Shown: positions 25,444-35,037 of the stretch, piece after piece | Position numbering within the stretch: the first letter of the stretch is position 1 | How the letters are laid out: each line of letters opens with the position of its first letter | NCBI RefSeq assembly: GCF_000739915.1 | Contig: NZ_BBJT01000023.1 | Location: forward strand, 1-59,118 | Source: Paenibacillus chitinolyticus NBRC 15660 | GTDB taxonomy: Bacteria; Bacillota; Bacilli; Paenibacillales; NBRC-103111 | Direction: 5' to 3' | Length of the DNA stretch: 59,118 bases | Notes under the pieces: generated by a model | The model's input: the letters and a program-made list of their open reading frames with translations, nothing else | What the model was told of the DNA's origin: nothing | The model's database searches: none | Program-made: the position numbers and the translations under genes

Positions 25444-25490
25444 AAAAAGACCCCGCGCAGCCGGAAGCATATCCGGCTGCGTGAGGTCTT
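25444..25490 (-). terminator. purA terminator
   Basis: A long GC-rich stem (CGCAGCCGGA with TCCGGCTGCG, extended by AAGACC/GGTCTT) with TTTTT on the minus strand, about 50 bases after purA. Confidence 0.9.
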
Positions 25491-25542
25491 AGGGACGATG
25501 ATTAAGAAATCGTCCTTTCCATACAATTTTTTAAAGAACCGA

Positions 25543-26829
25543 TTAAGAGTAAACCGGACGGACCAGGTTCGTCTGCTCACGGTTGCGGCCGACGGAGAAG
25601 ATGGCAAGCGGAATGCCGGTCAACTGGGAAACGCGCTCCAGGTAATGACGCGCATTTTCCGGCAGGTCGCTGAGCGACTTCGCGTTGGAAACATCTTCGC
25701 TCCAGCCCGGGAGCTCTTCGTATACCGCTTCGCACTCGGAAAGCATGTTGAGGCTCGCCGGATAGTGCTCGATGATCTCGCCTTTGTATTTGTAACCGGT
25801 GCAAATCTTAACGGTCTCCAGGCCCGTCAGCACGTCGATGGAGTTCAGGGACAGGCCGGTGATGCCGCTCACGCGGCGGGCGTGACGGACCACGACGCTG
25901 TCGAACCAGCCGACGCGGCGCGGACGTCCGGTAACGGTGCCGTATTCGTGGCCCGTCTCACGGATTTGGTCGCCGATGGCATCGTTTAGCTCCGTCGGGA
26001 AAGGACCGTCGCCGACACGGGTCGTGTAGGCTTTCGCTACGCCGATGATCTGGTTGATCTTCGTCGGGCCTACGCCGGAACCGATACATACGCCGCCGGC
26101 CGTCGGATTGGACGACGTCACGAACGGGTACGTGCCTTGGTCGATGTCGAGCATAACGCCCTGCGCGCCTTCGAACAGAACGCGCTTGCCGGTGTCAATC
26201 GCATCGTTCAGGACCACGGACGTGTCCGTTACAAACATGCGGAGCTGCTCGGCGTAACCGAGGTATTCTTTCAGAATCGCATCCGCATCCAGTCCGTCGC
26301 GTCCGTACACCTGCTTCAACAGCGTGTTCTTGTCTTCGACGATATGGCGGAGTTTGCGCTCGAACTCTTGCGCGTCCATCAGGTCCGCGATGCGGATACC
26401 GTTGCGCGCCGCTTTATCCATGTAGCAAGGGCCGATGCCTTTGCGGGTCGTGCCGATTTTGTTAGCGCCTTTGCGGTCTTCTTCCAGCTCGTCCAGAAGC
26501 AGATGATAAGGCATAATCACATGAGCGCGGTCGCTGATTTTCAGGTTGTCTACCGAGAATCCGTTGTCGCGAATATATTGAAGTTCGTCTACCAGAGCAG
26601 CCGGGTTGATGACCATGCCGTTTCCGATGACACACATTTTATCGTGATTGAAAATACCGGACGGTATCATCGTAAGCTTGTACTTCTTGCCTCCGATCAG
26701 AATGGTGTGGCCGGCATTGTTGCCGCCTTGGTAGCGGGCGACCACTTCCGCGGACTCCGCCAAATAGTCCGTGATTTTCCCTTTCCCTTCGTCTCCCCAT
26801 TGGGTTCCGACTACAACCACTGTTGACAT
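25543..26829 (-). CDS. purA: Adenylosuccinate synthase
   Basis: 428 residues, full family length. It joins IMP and aspartate with GTP to make adenylosuccinate, the first committed step to AMP. The N-terminal QWGDEGKGK loop with catalytic Asp and GNNAGHTI are present, as are the IMP-binding [14 protein letters not shown] and C-terminal [12 protein letters not shown]. The ATG follows GGAGGT. It is a single-gene unit between two terminators, with its own promoter. Confidence 0.97.
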   Translation of the reverse strand: MSTVVVVGTQWGDEGKGKITDYLAESAEVVARYQGGNNAGHTILIGGKKYKLTMIPSGIFNHDKMCVIGNGMVINPAALVDELQYIRDNGFSVDNLKISDRAHVIMPYHLLLDELEEDRKGANKIGTTRKGIGPCYMDKAARNGIRIADLMDAQEFERKLRHIVEDKNTLLKQVYGRDGLDADAILKEYLGYAEQLRMFVTDTSVVLNDAIDTGKRVLFEGAQGVMLDIDQGTYPFVTSSNPTAGGVCIGSGVGPTKINQIIGVAKAYTTRVGDGPFPTELNDAIGDQIRETGHEYGTVTGRPRRVGWFDSVVVRHARRVSGITGLSLNSIDVLTGLETVKICTGYKYKGEIIEHYPASLNMLSECEAVYEELPGWSEDVSNAKSLSDLPENARHYLERVSQLTGIPLAIFSVGRNREQTNLVRPVYS

Positions 26830-26897
26830 TCTGTATTACCTCCGTTAGGCGAATTGCATCGCCACTCATTTTGCTTACTTCTTTTAGACACCACTTT

Positions 26898-26927
26898 AGT
26901 GTAGCAGACTGCATGAAGCAAAGTCAA
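26898..26927 (-). promoter_or_regulatory. Promoter of purA
   Basis: On the minus strand TTGACT and TACACT are separated by 18 bases, about 68 bases before the purA start. Confidence 0.6.
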
Positions 26928-26934
26928 TAAAACG

Positions 26935-26968
26935 CGAACAATCATACTATCTCTAGTATGATTGTTCG
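26935..26968 (-). terminator. dnaB operon terminator
   Basis: A perfect 15-bp stem, CGAACAATCATACTA with its complement and a 4-base loop, followed on the minus strand by a T-rich run. It lies ten bases after the dnaB stop. Confidence 0.9.
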
Positions 26969-26978
26969 GATATTTCAG

Positions 26979-28334
26979 TCAACCTGTCTGCATCTCCTGA
27001 TGAGCGCGATCCATGTTGACGAATTTATTAAAGTTTTTGAGAAACGCCAGTTCTACCGTGCCGACCGGGCCGTTACGCTGCTTGGCGATAATGATCTCGA
27101 TGATGTTCTTTTTCTCGGATTCCTTGTCGTAGTAATCGTCCCGGTATAGGAACGCCACGATGTCGGCATCCTGCTCGATCGAACCGGATTCCCGAAGGTC
27201 GGACATCATCGGACGCTTGTCCTGACGCTGCTCCACACCCCGGCTGAGCTGGGAGAGCGCGATGACCGGCACGTTCAGCTCACGCGCAATCTGTTTAAGC
27301 GTACGGGAGATCTCCGAGACTTCCTGCTGACGGTTGTCTCCCTTGCCCCTGCCCTGGATAAGCTGCAGGTAGTCGATCAGGATCATGCCGAGCCCCTTCT
27401 CCTGCTTGAGGCGGCGGCACTTCGCCCGGATGTCCGCTACCGTGACGGAAGGCGAATCGTCGATATAGATGTCCGCTTCGGAAAGCGAACCGATCGCCAT
27501 CGTCAGCTTCTCCCAGTCGTCGCCTTCGAGGAAGCCGGATCTGAGCCGGGTGGCGTCGACGTTGGCTTCCGCGCAGATCATACGCTGCACAAGCTGAGCG
27601 GCGCCCATCTCGAGCGAGAAGATCGCGACGGTTTCCTTCGCCCTGACACCGACGTTCTGTGCGATGTTAAGGGCGAAAGCCGTCTTACCTACGGAAGGAC
27701 GGGCCGCCACGATGATCAGATCGGAGCGCTGGAAGCCCGACGTCATTTTGTCGAGATCGTTGAAGCCCGACGGAATCCCGGTGGAGCCGCCTTTATGGGA
27801 ATAAAGAAACTCCACCCGCTCGAAGACTTCCATCAGAACGTCCCGGATGGAGATGAAGCCGTTGGAAGCCCGGCGCTGCGAAATTTCGAGAATGCGGGCT
27901 TCCGCGTCGTTGAGCATCATGCCCACATCGTCGGCGCTCGCGTAGCCGTCCGATACGATCTGCGAGGCGGTCCGGATGAGCCTCCGGAGCAGCGATTTCT
28001 CTTCTACGATTTGCCCGTAGTAGTCGATATTCGCTGCCGTCGGTACGGCATTGGCCAGCTCCGACAAATAGGCGACGCCGCCGATTTCCTCCAGTTGCTG
28101 CTTGTTCTGCAGCCGGGCGGTCAGCGTCACGAGATCGACCGGCTCGTCTTCCTCCGCCAGCTCGATCATCGCTTCGAAGATGTGCTGGTGGGCCGGACGG
28201 TAGAAATCGTCCGGACTCATCCGCTCCATCGCCGTGATCAGCGAGTCGCTGTCCAGCAGGATCGCGCCAAGAACGGCCTGTTCGGCTTCTATATTTTGCG
28301 GCAGAACACGTCCCATGAACATTTCTTCGTTCAT
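26979..28334 (-). CDS. dnaB: Replicative DNA helicase
   Basis: 451 residues. Hexameric 5'-3' helicase at the fork (called DnaC in Bacillus subtilis). It has the N-terminal domain (NIEAEQAVLGAILLD), linker, and RecA-like core with Walker A ARPSVGKTAFALN (about 207-219), IFSLEMGAAQLVQRM and Walker B LGMILIDYLQLI. It ends with SGSIEQDADIVAFLYRDD and a C-terminal RNGPVGTVELAFLKNFNKF. It is the last gene of the gdpP–rplI–dnaB group. The start follows AGGTGA. Confidence 0.96.
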   Translation of the reverse strand: MNEEMFMGRVLPQNIEAEQAVLGAILLDSDSLITAMERMSPDDFYRPAHQHIFEAMIELAEEDEPVDLVTLTARLQNKQQLEEIGGVAYLSELANAVPTAANIDYYGQIVEEKSLLRRLIRTASQIVSDGYASADDVGMMLNDAEARILEISQRRASNGFISIRDVLMEVFERVEFLYSHKGGSTGIPSGFNDLDKMTSGFQRSDLIIVAARPSVGKTAFALNIAQNVGVRAKETVAIFSLEMGAAQLVQRMICAEANVDATRLRSGFLEGDDWEKLTMAIGSLSEADIYIDDSPSVTVADIRAKCRRLKQEKGLGMILIDYLQLIQGRGKGDNRQQEVSEISRTLKQIARELNVPVIALSQLSRGVEQRQDKRPMMSDLRESGSIEQDADIVAFLYRDDYYDKESEKKNIIEIIIAKQRNGPVGTVELAFLKNFNKFVNMDRAHQEMQTG

Positions 28335-28399
28335 GAAGCTTCACCTGTTCTATTGTTAGTTTCTATCCTGTCCAAACTTAGAAGGAATAATAACACCGT

Positions 28400-28843
28400 C
28401 TATTCTTCCGATACTTGCACGCTGATCGTTGCCGTTACTTCCGTATGCAGCTTGACGGGCACCTTCGTTACGCCCAGGGAGCGGATAGGATCGTTCAGCA
28501 AAATTTTACGCTTGTCGATTTTATAGCCGGCTTTCTCCAGCTGTTCCGCGATCTGCTTGCTTGTGATCGCCCCGAACAAACGGCCGCCTTCGCCGGCTTT
28601 CGTTTTGATGGTCACCGTTGTTTCGTTCATCTTGCCCGCCAGAACTTCCGCGTCTTCTTTCTCCTGATCCTTACGCTTCTGTTCGGCTTTCTTCTGCTGG
28701 TCAACCTGCTTAACCGCCCCATCCGTTCCTGCCGCGGCCAGTCCGCGGGGGATCAGGAAATTCGTTGCGTAGCCCTCGGATACCTCTTTAATTTCCCCTT
28801 TTTTGCCTTGCCCCTTAACGTCCTTCAGAAATACGACTTTCAT
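28400..28843 (-). CDS. rplI: 50S ribosomal protein L9
   Basis: 147 residues: N-terminal globular domain ([20 protein letters not shown], then [12 protein letters not shown]), long central helix and C-terminal RNA-binding domain with [16 protein letters not shown]. It overlaps the 3' end of gdpP by four bases and so is coupled to it. Confidence 0.97.
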   Translation of the reverse strand: MKVVFLKDVKGQGKKGEIKEVSEGYATNFLIPRGLAAAGTDGAVKQVDQQKKAEQKRKDQEKEDAEVLAGKMNETTVTIKTKAGEGGRLFGAITSKQIAEQLEKAGYKIDKRKILLNDPIRSLGVTKVPVKLHTEVTATISVQVSEE

Positions 28844-30807
28844 TCGAAAAGCCCCTCCTCTTCCTCTATCTCTTGCAATATTTGTTTCAGCTTCGCCGCC
28901 GCTTCCCGCGGAGTCAGCTCAAGCTGGGTCGCTGCGTTCGTCAGGTGGCCGCCGCCGCCCATCCGTTCCATCACGATTTGAACGTTCATCGCGCCGAGCG
29001 AGCGTGCGCTGATGCCGGTTAAACCGTCCGGCCGTTCACAGATGACGAAGGAGGCGAAAACGCCGGTCATATTTAATAAGGTATCAGCCACCTGGGCAAT
29101 CATCAACTGAGAATATTTGTGATTCTGTTCGCCGACCGCCAGAGCGATATGATCATACATCATTTCCGTATGCCTCATAATCTCGGCTTTCTCGATATAG
29201 GCTTGAAGATCTTCCTTCAGCATCTTCTGAATGAGAGTCGGGTCCGCTCCGTTCCGTCTCAGGAAAGAAGCCGCTTCGAACGTACGGGAGCCCGTACGGA
29301 GACTGAACTGCTTCGTGTCGACCACGATCCCGGCAAGCAGTACGGTGGCCTCCAGCGCATCCAGCGACATCTTCTCGTTGAAGTACTGGAGCAGCTCCGT
29401 TACCAGCTCGCAGGTCGAAGATGCGTACGGCTCCATGTACACGAGCACGGCGTCGTGGAAAAACTCTTCGCTGCGGCGGTGATGATCCACGACCATGACA
29501 CGGTGTGTCAGGTTGAACAGCTTCGGCTCGGCGACCATCGAAGCCCGGTGAGTATCCAGCACGACGGCCAGCGTGCGCTGCGTCGTGATCTGCATCGCCT
29601 GCGCCGGTGTGATAAACCACCGGTTCAGCTTCTCGTCCTCTTCGATCATCGCCATCAGCTTCTCGATCGAAGGATTGATGCCTTCCAGCACAATGTAGCC
29701 TTCCTTGTTGCTGATCTGCACGGCCTTCAACAGGCCGATCGCCGCGCCGATAGAGTCCATATCCGGAAAGCGGTGTCCCATGATGATGATCTTATCGCTT
29801 TCCTTGATCAGATCTCTCAGTGCGTGCGAGATCACGCGGGCACGCACCCGTGTGCGCTTCTCTACGGCGTTGGTGCGCCCGCCGTAGAACGAGATGCGCT
29901 GACCCGCCTTGACGGTCACCTGGTCGCCTCCGCGGCCCAGAGACATGTCCAGGCTCGTCTGAGCGACCCGGCCGAGCTCCTCGAGCTCCTCGATGCCGGA
30001 GGCGATCCCCACGCTGACCGTAAGCGGCAGCTTGTATTCCATCGTGAGATCGCGCACTTCATCGAGGATATCGAAGCGGTTCTGCTCCAGCTCGCGCAGC
30101 GCCTTCTGATTCATCAGAATCAGAAAACGGTCGGACGCGGTCCTGCGCAGATACACTCCGTACCGGTGAGCCCACTCCGTGATTTCACCGGTTACCCGGG
30201 CGAGCATGATGCTCCGCGTCTGATCGTCCATTCCCTGGGTGACTTCGTCCAGGTTATCCATCAGAACGATGCCGATCGCGATTTTTTCCTCGTCATGCTT
30301 CTGAACGAGCCGGACGTAATCCGTCACATCGCGGATATACAGAAGACGTTCTTCGGCACGATGCCATATTTTATACACCTGGCCGTCCTGCTCGACTTCA
30401 TACGTCTCTTCTTTTTCCTTCTCCTTGCCCGGCTTCCAGCTTGGAAGTACGTCCTCCAGGGAATCCCCGATCACGGAGTCCTTTTTGGCGAGCTTGGCGA
30501 CGAACGGATTGTGCCATTCGATTTCTTTTTCTTCATTATATAGAATCATGCCGATCGGCAGCTCCGATATCACGTCGCCGGCGGATTTTTTAACCCGGTG
30601 TGTGATGGTGCCCAGATAAGCATTCAAATCGTGACGAAAAGCACTCTCCGCTTTCCACGAGAAATACAGCACAAGTCCCGAGGCGAGCAGAGCAGCGACA
30701 CCCAGTACCCATTCATACAGAAACAGTACAATCGTTAAAGCGCCGAGCAGCGCAAACGTCCATACCATATGTTGTCCATGCCATCGTTTCGACAAGAATT
30801 TCGGCAT
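28840..30807 (-). CDS. gdpP: Cyclic-di-AMP phosphodiesterase GdpP
   Basis: 655 residues: two N-terminal membrane helices (about 12-50), a small PAS domain (about 75-150), a degenerate GGDEF domain (about 165-305, lacking [13 protein letters not shown] in its place), then DHH and DHHA1 domains. Metal and catalytic residues are in [13 protein letters not shown] (about 341-353), VLDTHRASM and [11 protein letters not shown] (about 436). The [10 protein letters not shown] loop (about 614) ends the active site. It hydrolyses c-di-AMP and so affects cell wall, potassium balance and beta-lactam tolerance. All key residues are intact. Confidence 0.96.
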   Translation of the reverse strand: MPKFLSKRWHGQHMVWTFALLGALTIVLFLYEWVLGVAALLASGLVLYFSWKAESAFRHDLNAYLGTITHRVKKSAGDVISELPIGMILYNEEKEIEWHNPFVAKLAKKDSVIGDSLEDVLPSWKPGKEKEKEETYEVEQDGQVYKIWHRAEERLLYIRDVTDYVRLVQKHDEEKIAIGIVLMDNLDEVTQGMDDQTRSIMLARVTGEITEWAHRYGVYLRRTASDRFLILMNQKALRELEQNRFDILDEVRDLTMEYKLPLTVSVGIASGIEELEELGRVAQTSLDMSLGRGGDQVTVKAGQRISFYGGRTNAVEKRTRVRARVISHALRDLIKESDKIIIMGHRFPDMDSIGAAIGLLKAVQISNKEGYIVLEGINPSIEKLMAMIEEDEKLNRWFITPAQAMQITTQRTLAVVLDTHRASMVAEPKLFNLTHRVMVVDHHRRSEEFFHDAVLVYMEPYASSTCELVTELLQYFNEKMSLDALEATVLLAGIVVDTKQFSLRTGSRTFEAASFLRRNGADPTLIQKMLKEDLQAYIEKAEIMRHTEMMYDHIALAVGEQNHKYSQLMIAQVADTLLNMTGVFASFVICERPDGLTGISARSLGAMNVQIVMERMGGGGHLTNAATQLELTPREAAAKLKQILQEIEEEEGLFE

Positions 30808-30824
30808 TTATTCTCCCCTGACCC

Positions 30825-31757
30825 TTATCTAGATTTGAAGAGCCTTTCCCGCAAAGGAAAAGCCACATCGAACACGCCGAGTAAACTGTAGAGCACAAGC
30901 AAAAACGGCATAAACACGATCAGAAGAATCGTGCCGGCCACCGGCAGCAGTTTACCCCAACCTTTATAATGGGCCACGAACGCAAGAAACGAAATTGCTT
31001 GGATGGCGAACGCGAACATAAGCAGCGGCAGCAGATTGATAAGCAGCGCCGACATCAGCGAATTGGTTGCCGATACGAACAGCATATCCGCCGCGAACGC
31101 GATGAGGTAAATCCAGACGAAAGCTCTCGGAAGTTTCCACTCTCTCACAGGCGGCATGCCCGGGATATCCTCTCCCATGCGATTAAGCAGCCGGCGTCCG
31201 ATTAGATGAGTAACTCCGATAAAATAGAGCGAGAACAGAATCATATCCAGCGGAATGATTTGTACGAGCACATCCACATACCACTGCATGTCGCCCTGGG
31301 TCGGCAGCATTCCCTTTACAGCAGGCTGCATGTTGTTTAAGTAATCCAGCATGATCGTCTTGAATTTCTTAATGAAATTCAATTTGAACAAGAACCCGAT
31401 CACGAGCGTAAGCAGCATTTCGGCCAGAAAAGTAAGCGTCCCGTATGTGATGACCAGATGTGCGGGGGCCTTCTTCTTATAAAGCGTGCCGATTACGATG
31501 ACCGGCGGCAGCAGGAATAGTGAAATGGCCAAGACGACGAATCCCGTCCACCCCAGCAATAAATTCACAATGAGGAGAATTCCCAGATAGAAAGCCGTAA
31601 ATCGTTTGGCGTCCAGCTTCACGAACAGAATCAAGACCGGAATCATCAGAAAACTGGCCGTAATCACCAAGTAGGACGTCATAAAAGATAACAGAAAGAG
31701 TATATACAGCAGACCCCATCCGATGAACTGCAAGTTTTTCTTTGTCAACGCGTTCAC
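30825..31757 (-). CDS. DUF2232 (YybS-like) membrane protein
   Basis: 310 residues with about eight hydrophobic helices and the YybS family outline, including a C-terminal block LPVAGTILLIVFMPFLLVLY. It sits between the MazG-like gene and gdpP, the standard YybS location. The function is unknown, possibly transport-related. Its start overlaps the stop of the MazG-like gene by four bases. Confidence 0.85.
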   Translation of the reverse strand: MNALTKKNLQFIGWGLLYILFLLSFMTSYLVITASFLMIPVLILFVKLDAKRFTAFYLGILLIVNLLLGWTGFVVLAISLFLLPPVIVIGTLYKKKAPAHLVITYGTLTFLAEMLLTLVIGFLFKLNFIKKFKTIMLDYLNNMQPAVKGMLPTQGDMQWYVDVLVQIIPLDMILFSLYFIGVTHLIGRRLLNRMGEDIPGMPPVREWKLPRAFVWIYLIAFAADMLFVSATNSLMSALLINLLPLLMFAFAIQAISFLAFVAHYKGWGKLLPVAGTILLIVFMPFLLVLYSLLGVFDVAFPLRERLFKSR

Positions 31758-32065
31758 CTCTTACGAAGATGATCTTCCAGCGCCGAGATATCTCCATACC
31801 AATCCTCGAGCTGGTGACCTTCTTCTCTATGCTTTTTCATTTTATCCATGATTGCTTCATCTAAACTTCGAAAAGAGACCCCAAGCCGGCGGCCAAGTAT
31901 ATATACGCTGGAAATCAGACTGGCAAGGCCATCTATAATTTTAGCTTGATTGCCTTCCCATATCCCTTTCAACAGATGCGCTACCTGATCAACAACTTCG
32001 GTTTTGAGCCATTCAATGACCTTGACCCGCTTCGCGAGATCAACCTCTCCTTCCCGATTGGACAA
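31754..32065 (-). CDS. MazG-like protein
   Basis: 103 residues, all-helical: VKVIEWLKTEVVDQVAHLLK, then ASLISSVYILGRRLGVSF and a charged tail. It fits the MazG-like family found upstream of yybS in Paenibacillaceae. The EExxE-type metal ligands of true NTP pyrophosphatases are not evident, so activity is doubtful. It is the first gene of the yybS–gdpP–rplI–dnaB operon, coupled to yybS by a four-base overlap. Confidence 0.8.
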   Translation of the reverse strand: MSNREGEVDLAKRVKVIEWLKTEVVDQVAHLLKGIWEGNQAKIIDGLASLISSVYILGRRLGVSFRSLDEAIMDKMKKHREEGHQLEDWYGDISALEDHLRKR

Positions 32066-32177
32066 TGCCCGCTCCTCCCCTTATCCCTTACAAAGCTTTA
32101 TACACGATTATACCACAAAACAGCTTGAGCTGTGTTTCCTGAACTTGGCGCTTAGCGGGCTTCGGGCACGTTAAATT

Positions 32178-32531
32178 TCAGTCAGGTTTGAGTTCTTCCC
32201 GGGGGATTCGGTCTCCTTTAGTACCCGGTTTGGAGATAACTAGAAACTCCGCAGCATCATGCGAACGGTTATGAATACAGTGCGGAGTTCCCGGTGCGAT
32301 CCGAAGCCCTTCTTGAGGCCCCAGCTCAAGCCACTCGCCATCCGTTTCCATCACAACCTGTCCCGTTAAAATGAAAAAGAATTGAGCCGCGCGCTCATGC
32401 AGATGTCTCTCCTCGCTCGTTCCCGGAGGCATTCGTTCGTGAATAATCGTTTCGTCTCCTTTGTGGAGATACCAGCCGTCGCATCCGTCTCCCCATACGT
32501 AATGCTCGGCGTTTTGTTTGCTGATTTTCAA
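32178..32531 (-). CDS. Cupin-domain protein
   Basis: 117 residues. Cupin motif 1 is HERMPPGTSEERHLHERAAQ with metal-type histidines (HLHE), and motif 2 is GLRIAPGTPHCIHN. It is a small single-domain cupin of unknown substrate. TTG at 32531 is chosen as start because GAGGAGTGG lies directly upstream and the cupin family begins there; the frame is open 32 codons further into a region of DnaA boxes, which is unlikely to be coding. Confidence 0.85.
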   Translation of the reverse strand: MKISKQNAEHYVWGDGCDGWYLHKGDETIIHERMPPGTSEERHLHERAAQFFFILTGQVVMETDGEWLELGPQEGLRIAPGTPHCIHNRSHDAAEFLVISKPGTKGDRIPREELKPD

Positions 32532-32575
32532 ATCATCCGCCACTCCTCGTTTTGTAGATAACTTGCGTCCGTATT

Positions 32576-32696
32576 TTATCCACATGTGCATAACCTTTCG
32601 TCCGGATTTAGTCGCCGTGTTTTCCACATGTCCCCAAGTCCTATCTCCATTCTATAAAAGTTCCTGTGGACTGTCTAACTTCAGCGGTTATCCACA
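32576..32696. promoter_or_regulatory. Small DnaA-box cluster away from oriC
   Basis: Two perfect TTATCCACA boxes (32576-32584 and 32688-32696) and one single-mismatch box TTTTCCACA (32630-32638) lie within 121 bases of non-coding DNA, all in the same orientation. This may serve as a DnaA-binding or titration site or regulate the cupin gene. Confidence 0.6.
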
Positions 32697-32723
32697 GTTC
32701 TGCTCCCCTCGGGAACGCAAAAA

Positions 32724-32747
32724 AAACCGGAAATTTCTCTCCGGTTT
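32724..32747 (-). terminator. Second terminator after rpsR
   Basis: AAACCGG and CCGGTTT stem with a 10-base loop, followed on the minus strand by a run of eight T's. Confidence 0.75.
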
Positions 32748-32831
32748 CCTTCGTTTTATCCTTTTTTTCTTAAATAATTCTTGTTTATGCCGCTGCCTTC
32801 CAGCTCAGCTTTCTTTTTTAGCGATAAAAAA

Positions 32832-32858
32832 AAGACAGCCGGCAGAACCGGCTGTCTT
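32832..32858 (-). terminator. rpsF–ssb–rpsR terminator
   Basis: AAGACAGCCGG pairs with CCGGCTGTCTT over 11 bp, with a T-run on the minus strand, 15 bases after rpsR. Confidence 0.9.
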
Positions 32859-32872
32859 CTTCTCTATACAAA

Positions 32873-33181
32873 CTACTCCGTAGTGTATGGAAGCAAAGCA
32901 ATTGTGCGCGAGCGCTTGATTGCTGTTGTCAGCATACGCTGATACTTCGCGGAAGTACCTGTTACACGACGAGGCAAGATTTTACCTCTTTCGGAGATAA
33001 ATTTCTTAAGGGTCTCGATATCTTTGTAATCGATATGAGTGATCTTGTTTGCTGTGAAGTAGCAAACTTTACGGCGCTTACCGCCTTTACCGCGGCGTGG
33101 AGTGAATTTACGCTCCGAACGCTCCGGACGATCACCGCCTTCCGAACGTTGCGGACGGCTGCTTGTTTGTTGTTCGCTCAT
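32873..33181 (-). CDS. rpsR: 30S ribosomal protein S18
   Basis: 102 residues. The conserved core starts [20 protein letters not shown] and ends [10 protein letters not shown]-like ([12 protein letters not shown]). The N-terminal 35 residues, rich in Arg, Gly and Glu, are longer than the Bacillus protein, as is common in Paenibacillaceae. It is the last gene of rpsF–ssb–rpsR. Confidence 0.96.
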   Translation of the reverse strand: MSEQQTSSRPQRSEGGDRPERSERKFTPRRGKGGKRRKVCYFTANKITHIDYKDIETLKKFISERGKILPRRVTGTSAKYQRMLTTAIKRSRTIALLPYTTE

Positions 33182-33200
33182 TTGAGTCAGTCCTTTCTAC

Positions 33201-33683
33201 TTAGAATGGCAAATCATCATCGGATATGTCGATCGGTTTCCCGTCGTCGAGGAAAGGATCCTGCTGTTGATCCCGCGTATTCCGGCCGCTGCCGCTTCCG
33301 CCGCCGCCATATCCACCGCCTGAACCGCCGGAGTAAGAACCCTCTTCACGGTTAGCGGAATTAGCAGATTCCAGGAAACGCACATTGTCGGCAATGACTT
33401 CGGTTACGTAAACTTTACGTCCCTCGTTATTGTCGTAAGAGCGTACCTGCATGCGTCCTTCCACAGCCGCCAAACGGCCTTTGCGAAGATAGTTGGCGCA
33501 AGTTTCCGCAAGCTGTCTCCAAGTTACGACAGGTATGAAATCGGCTTCCCGTTCCTTCGATTGCGAACTTACGAACGGCCGATCCACCGCCAGTGTAAAT
33601 TGGGTTACGGCCACACCCGCAGGTGTGTAACGCAGCTCAGGATCTCTTGTCAGTCTGCCGATAAGAATTACACGGTTTAACAA
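33201..33683 (-). CDS. ssb: Single-stranded DNA-binding protein
   Basis: 160 residues: OB-fold (MLNRVILIGRLTRDPELRYT, GVAVTQFTLAVDRPF), a Gly/Ser-rich flexible linker (about 115-145) and the acidic tail DISDDDLPF that binds partner proteins. It lies between rpsF and rpsR in the usual order. Confidence 0.97.
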   Translation of the reverse strand: MLNRVILIGRLTRDPELRYTPAGVAVTQFTLAVDRPFVSSQSKEREADFIPVVTWRQLAETCANYLRKGRLAAVEGRMQVRSYDNNEGRKVYVTEVIADNVRFLESANSANREEGSYSGGSGGGYGGGGSGSGRNTRDQQQDPFLDDGKPIDISDDDLPF

Positions 33684-33721
33684 CGTTCATCCCTCCGATG
33701 CTTCCTTACTTAACACGCTGA

Positions 33722-34009
33722 TTAAGCTACGTCTTTAACGATCAGGTAGCGAATGATTTCGTCGGAAATCTTCATTACGCGATCAAGCTCTGCTACAACT
33801 GCAGGTTCTGCGTTGAAATGTACGAGTACATAGTGTCCGTCACGGAACTTTTCGATCTCGTACGCAAGGCGACGTTTACCCATCAGGTCGTGCTTCGTAA
33901 TTTCGCCACCACCGTTGGTGATAATGCCTTGGAACTTTTCTACAGTAGATTGAACTTGTTCTTGTTCAATGTCTGTACGAATGATATACATCACTTCGTA
34001 TTTACGCAT
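33722..34009 (-). CDS. rpsF: 30S ribosomal protein S6
   Basis: 95 residues beginning MRKYEVMYIIRTDIEQEQV. The start at 34009 is set by a strong AAAAGGAGGTGA; a longer open frame is not translated in homologues. It leads the rpsF–ssb–rpsR operon. Confidence 0.96.
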   Translation of the reverse strand: MRKYEVMYIIRTDIEQEQVQSTVEKFQGIITNGGGEITKHDLMGKRRLAYEIEKFRDGHYVLVHFNAEPAVVAELDRVMKISDEIIRYLIVKDVA

Positions 34010-34015
34010 GCTTGT

Positions 34016-34095
34016 CACCTCCTTTTGGACTAAGCGGCTCCCAATTCTGATCGGGAGCAAGGAGCGAGAATTAGTTGTATTACAAAACTCGCACC
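34016..34095 (-). promoter_or_regulatory. Candidate S6:S18 leader of rpsF
   Basis: The roughly 85-base leader of rpsF contains a stem GCTCCC/GGGAGC followed by CCG, and an outer GCGAG/CTCGC pairing. Bacterial rpsF leaders often carry a CCG-containing stem-loop bound by the S6:S18 complex for feedback control. The match is judged by eye only. Confidence 0.4.
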
Positions 34096-34100
34096 TAAAT

Positions 34101-34129
34101 ACTATAGCAGATTGCTTTCCCCTTTACAA
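34101..34129 (-). promoter_or_regulatory. Promoter of rpsF–ssb–rpsR
   Basis: On the minus strand TTGTAA and TATAGT are separated by 17 bases, about 95 bases before the rpsF start. Confidence 0.65.
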
Positions 34130-34252
34130 GTCATATCCTGTCCAGCCGCCAGAACTGCCAATGTATGCTTACCGGCGGGCTCCCTGCGCGGCACATGCTT
34201 TCTTAAGCAAGGGACATACTAACGCCGTAATTAAAACTTGGGGGTGAAAAGA

Positions 34253-34435
34253 ATGGGTGAGAAAACGCAGTTCGTGCCTGGCGACAAGGCGCCCAACGAA
34301 GGCCGCTACATCGAAATCGGCGAGAATGCTTTTCATATGGGGATCAACAACCCGGAAATCGTTCACTTGAAGAAAGGTGACTCGTTTCCCGACACCAAAA
34401 ATCACAACCGCAAATGGAAACGGCTGTACCACTGA
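34253..34435 (+). CDS. YjzC-like small protein
   Basis: 60 residues: MGEKTQFVPGDKAPNEGRYI, then NNPEIVHLKKGDSFPDTKNH ending NRKWKRLYH. The pattern "PGDKAPNxGxYxEIGE...NNP..I.L..GD.FP...NHNR.W" is the YjzC family. The ATG at 34253 follows GGGGGTGA. The function is unknown. It is followed by a small membrane-protein gene, probably co-transcribed. Confidence 0.85.
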   Translation: MGEKTQFVPGDKAPNEGRYIEIGENAFHMGINNPEIVHLKKGDSFPDTKNHNRKWKRLYH

Positions 34436-34452
34436 AAAGGAGCTCTGCCTTT

Positions 34453-34734
34453 ATGAAGAAATCCTTCACGCTGTACGGAACGATGCTCGGTCTTTTACTC
34501 TGTCTGATTCATTATTTCGGCCATAACCAGGACTCGCTGTATCTGCTCTTCTACTCCCTCAGCGTTCCTGCCTGGTTTGCTCCCATGTTCACGAATGTCT
34601 ACGAGATCTCCATGGGTAAAATGTTCGTGATCTACGTGCTTACCGTAGCTTCCTGGGCGCTTATCGGTTACGTCATCGACCGTTTCTCCGTTGTGCGGAA
34701 AGAACGGCAGGGACGTACCGGCGGGGCAGCCTGA
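34453..34734 (+). CDS. Small membrane protein, unknown
   Basis: 93 residues with three hydrophobic segments (TLYGTMLGLLLCLIHYF, LYLLFYSLSVPAWF, MFVIYVLTVASWALIGYVI) and a basic tail (RKERQGRTGG). The ATG at 34453 follows AAAGGAG. It starts 17 bases after yjzC. No family is recognised. Confidence 0.7.
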   Translation: MKKSFTLYGTMLGLLLCLIHYFGHNQDSLYLLFYSLSVPAWFAPMFTNVYEISMGKMFVIYVLTVASWALIGYVIDRFSVVRKERQGRTGGAA

Positions 34735-34821
34735 GAGCGGACGAAGTCCGTCGCTTCGCAAAACGAACTTTTGGCCCGCTTCGGCGAGCCGATGTAAGCT
34801 TGAACCGCAATGGTATGCAAA

Positions 34822-34852
34822 AACCTCCTGCTTCATAACGAAGCAGGAGGTT
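34822..34852 (-). terminator. tRNA-Ser terminator
   Basis: AACCTCCTGCTTC and its complement form a perfect 13-bp stem, with T's following on the minus strand. It may also act for the plus-strand genes ending at 34734. Confidence 0.85.
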
Positions 34853-34868
34853 ATCATTGGTAAAGTTA

Positions 34869-34959
34869 TGGCGGAAAGAGTGGGATTCGAACCCACGCAC
34901 GGCTTGCGCCGCCTAGCTGATTTCGAGTCAGCCCCCTTGGGCCTCTTGGGTACCTTTCC
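34869..34959 (-). tRNA. tRNA-Ser(CGA)
   Basis: The minus strand folds as a class II tRNA. The acceptor GGAAAGG pairs with TCTTTCC, with discriminator G and an encoded CCA. The anticodon stem GCTGA/TCAGC has loop CTCGAAA with anticodon CGA (reads UCG). A long variable arm follows, and the T-arm has GTTCGAATC. The long variable arm and G73 are serine identity features. Confidence 0.95.
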
Positions 34960-35037
34960 GTATCGAGAACATTTTTTATTGTAGCACAAGCTATGGTTAG
35001 TCTGCAAGAGGCAAATTCGGCAAGAAAAAAAGGAGCG

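Larger units (their letters stand above)
32532..32872. other. Intergenic region with DnaA boxes and two terminators
   Basis: 341 bases between the cupin gene and rpsR. Bases 32576-32696 hold the DnaA boxes, and bases 32724-32858 hold two minus-strand terminators. No additional gene is seen. Confidence 0.8.
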
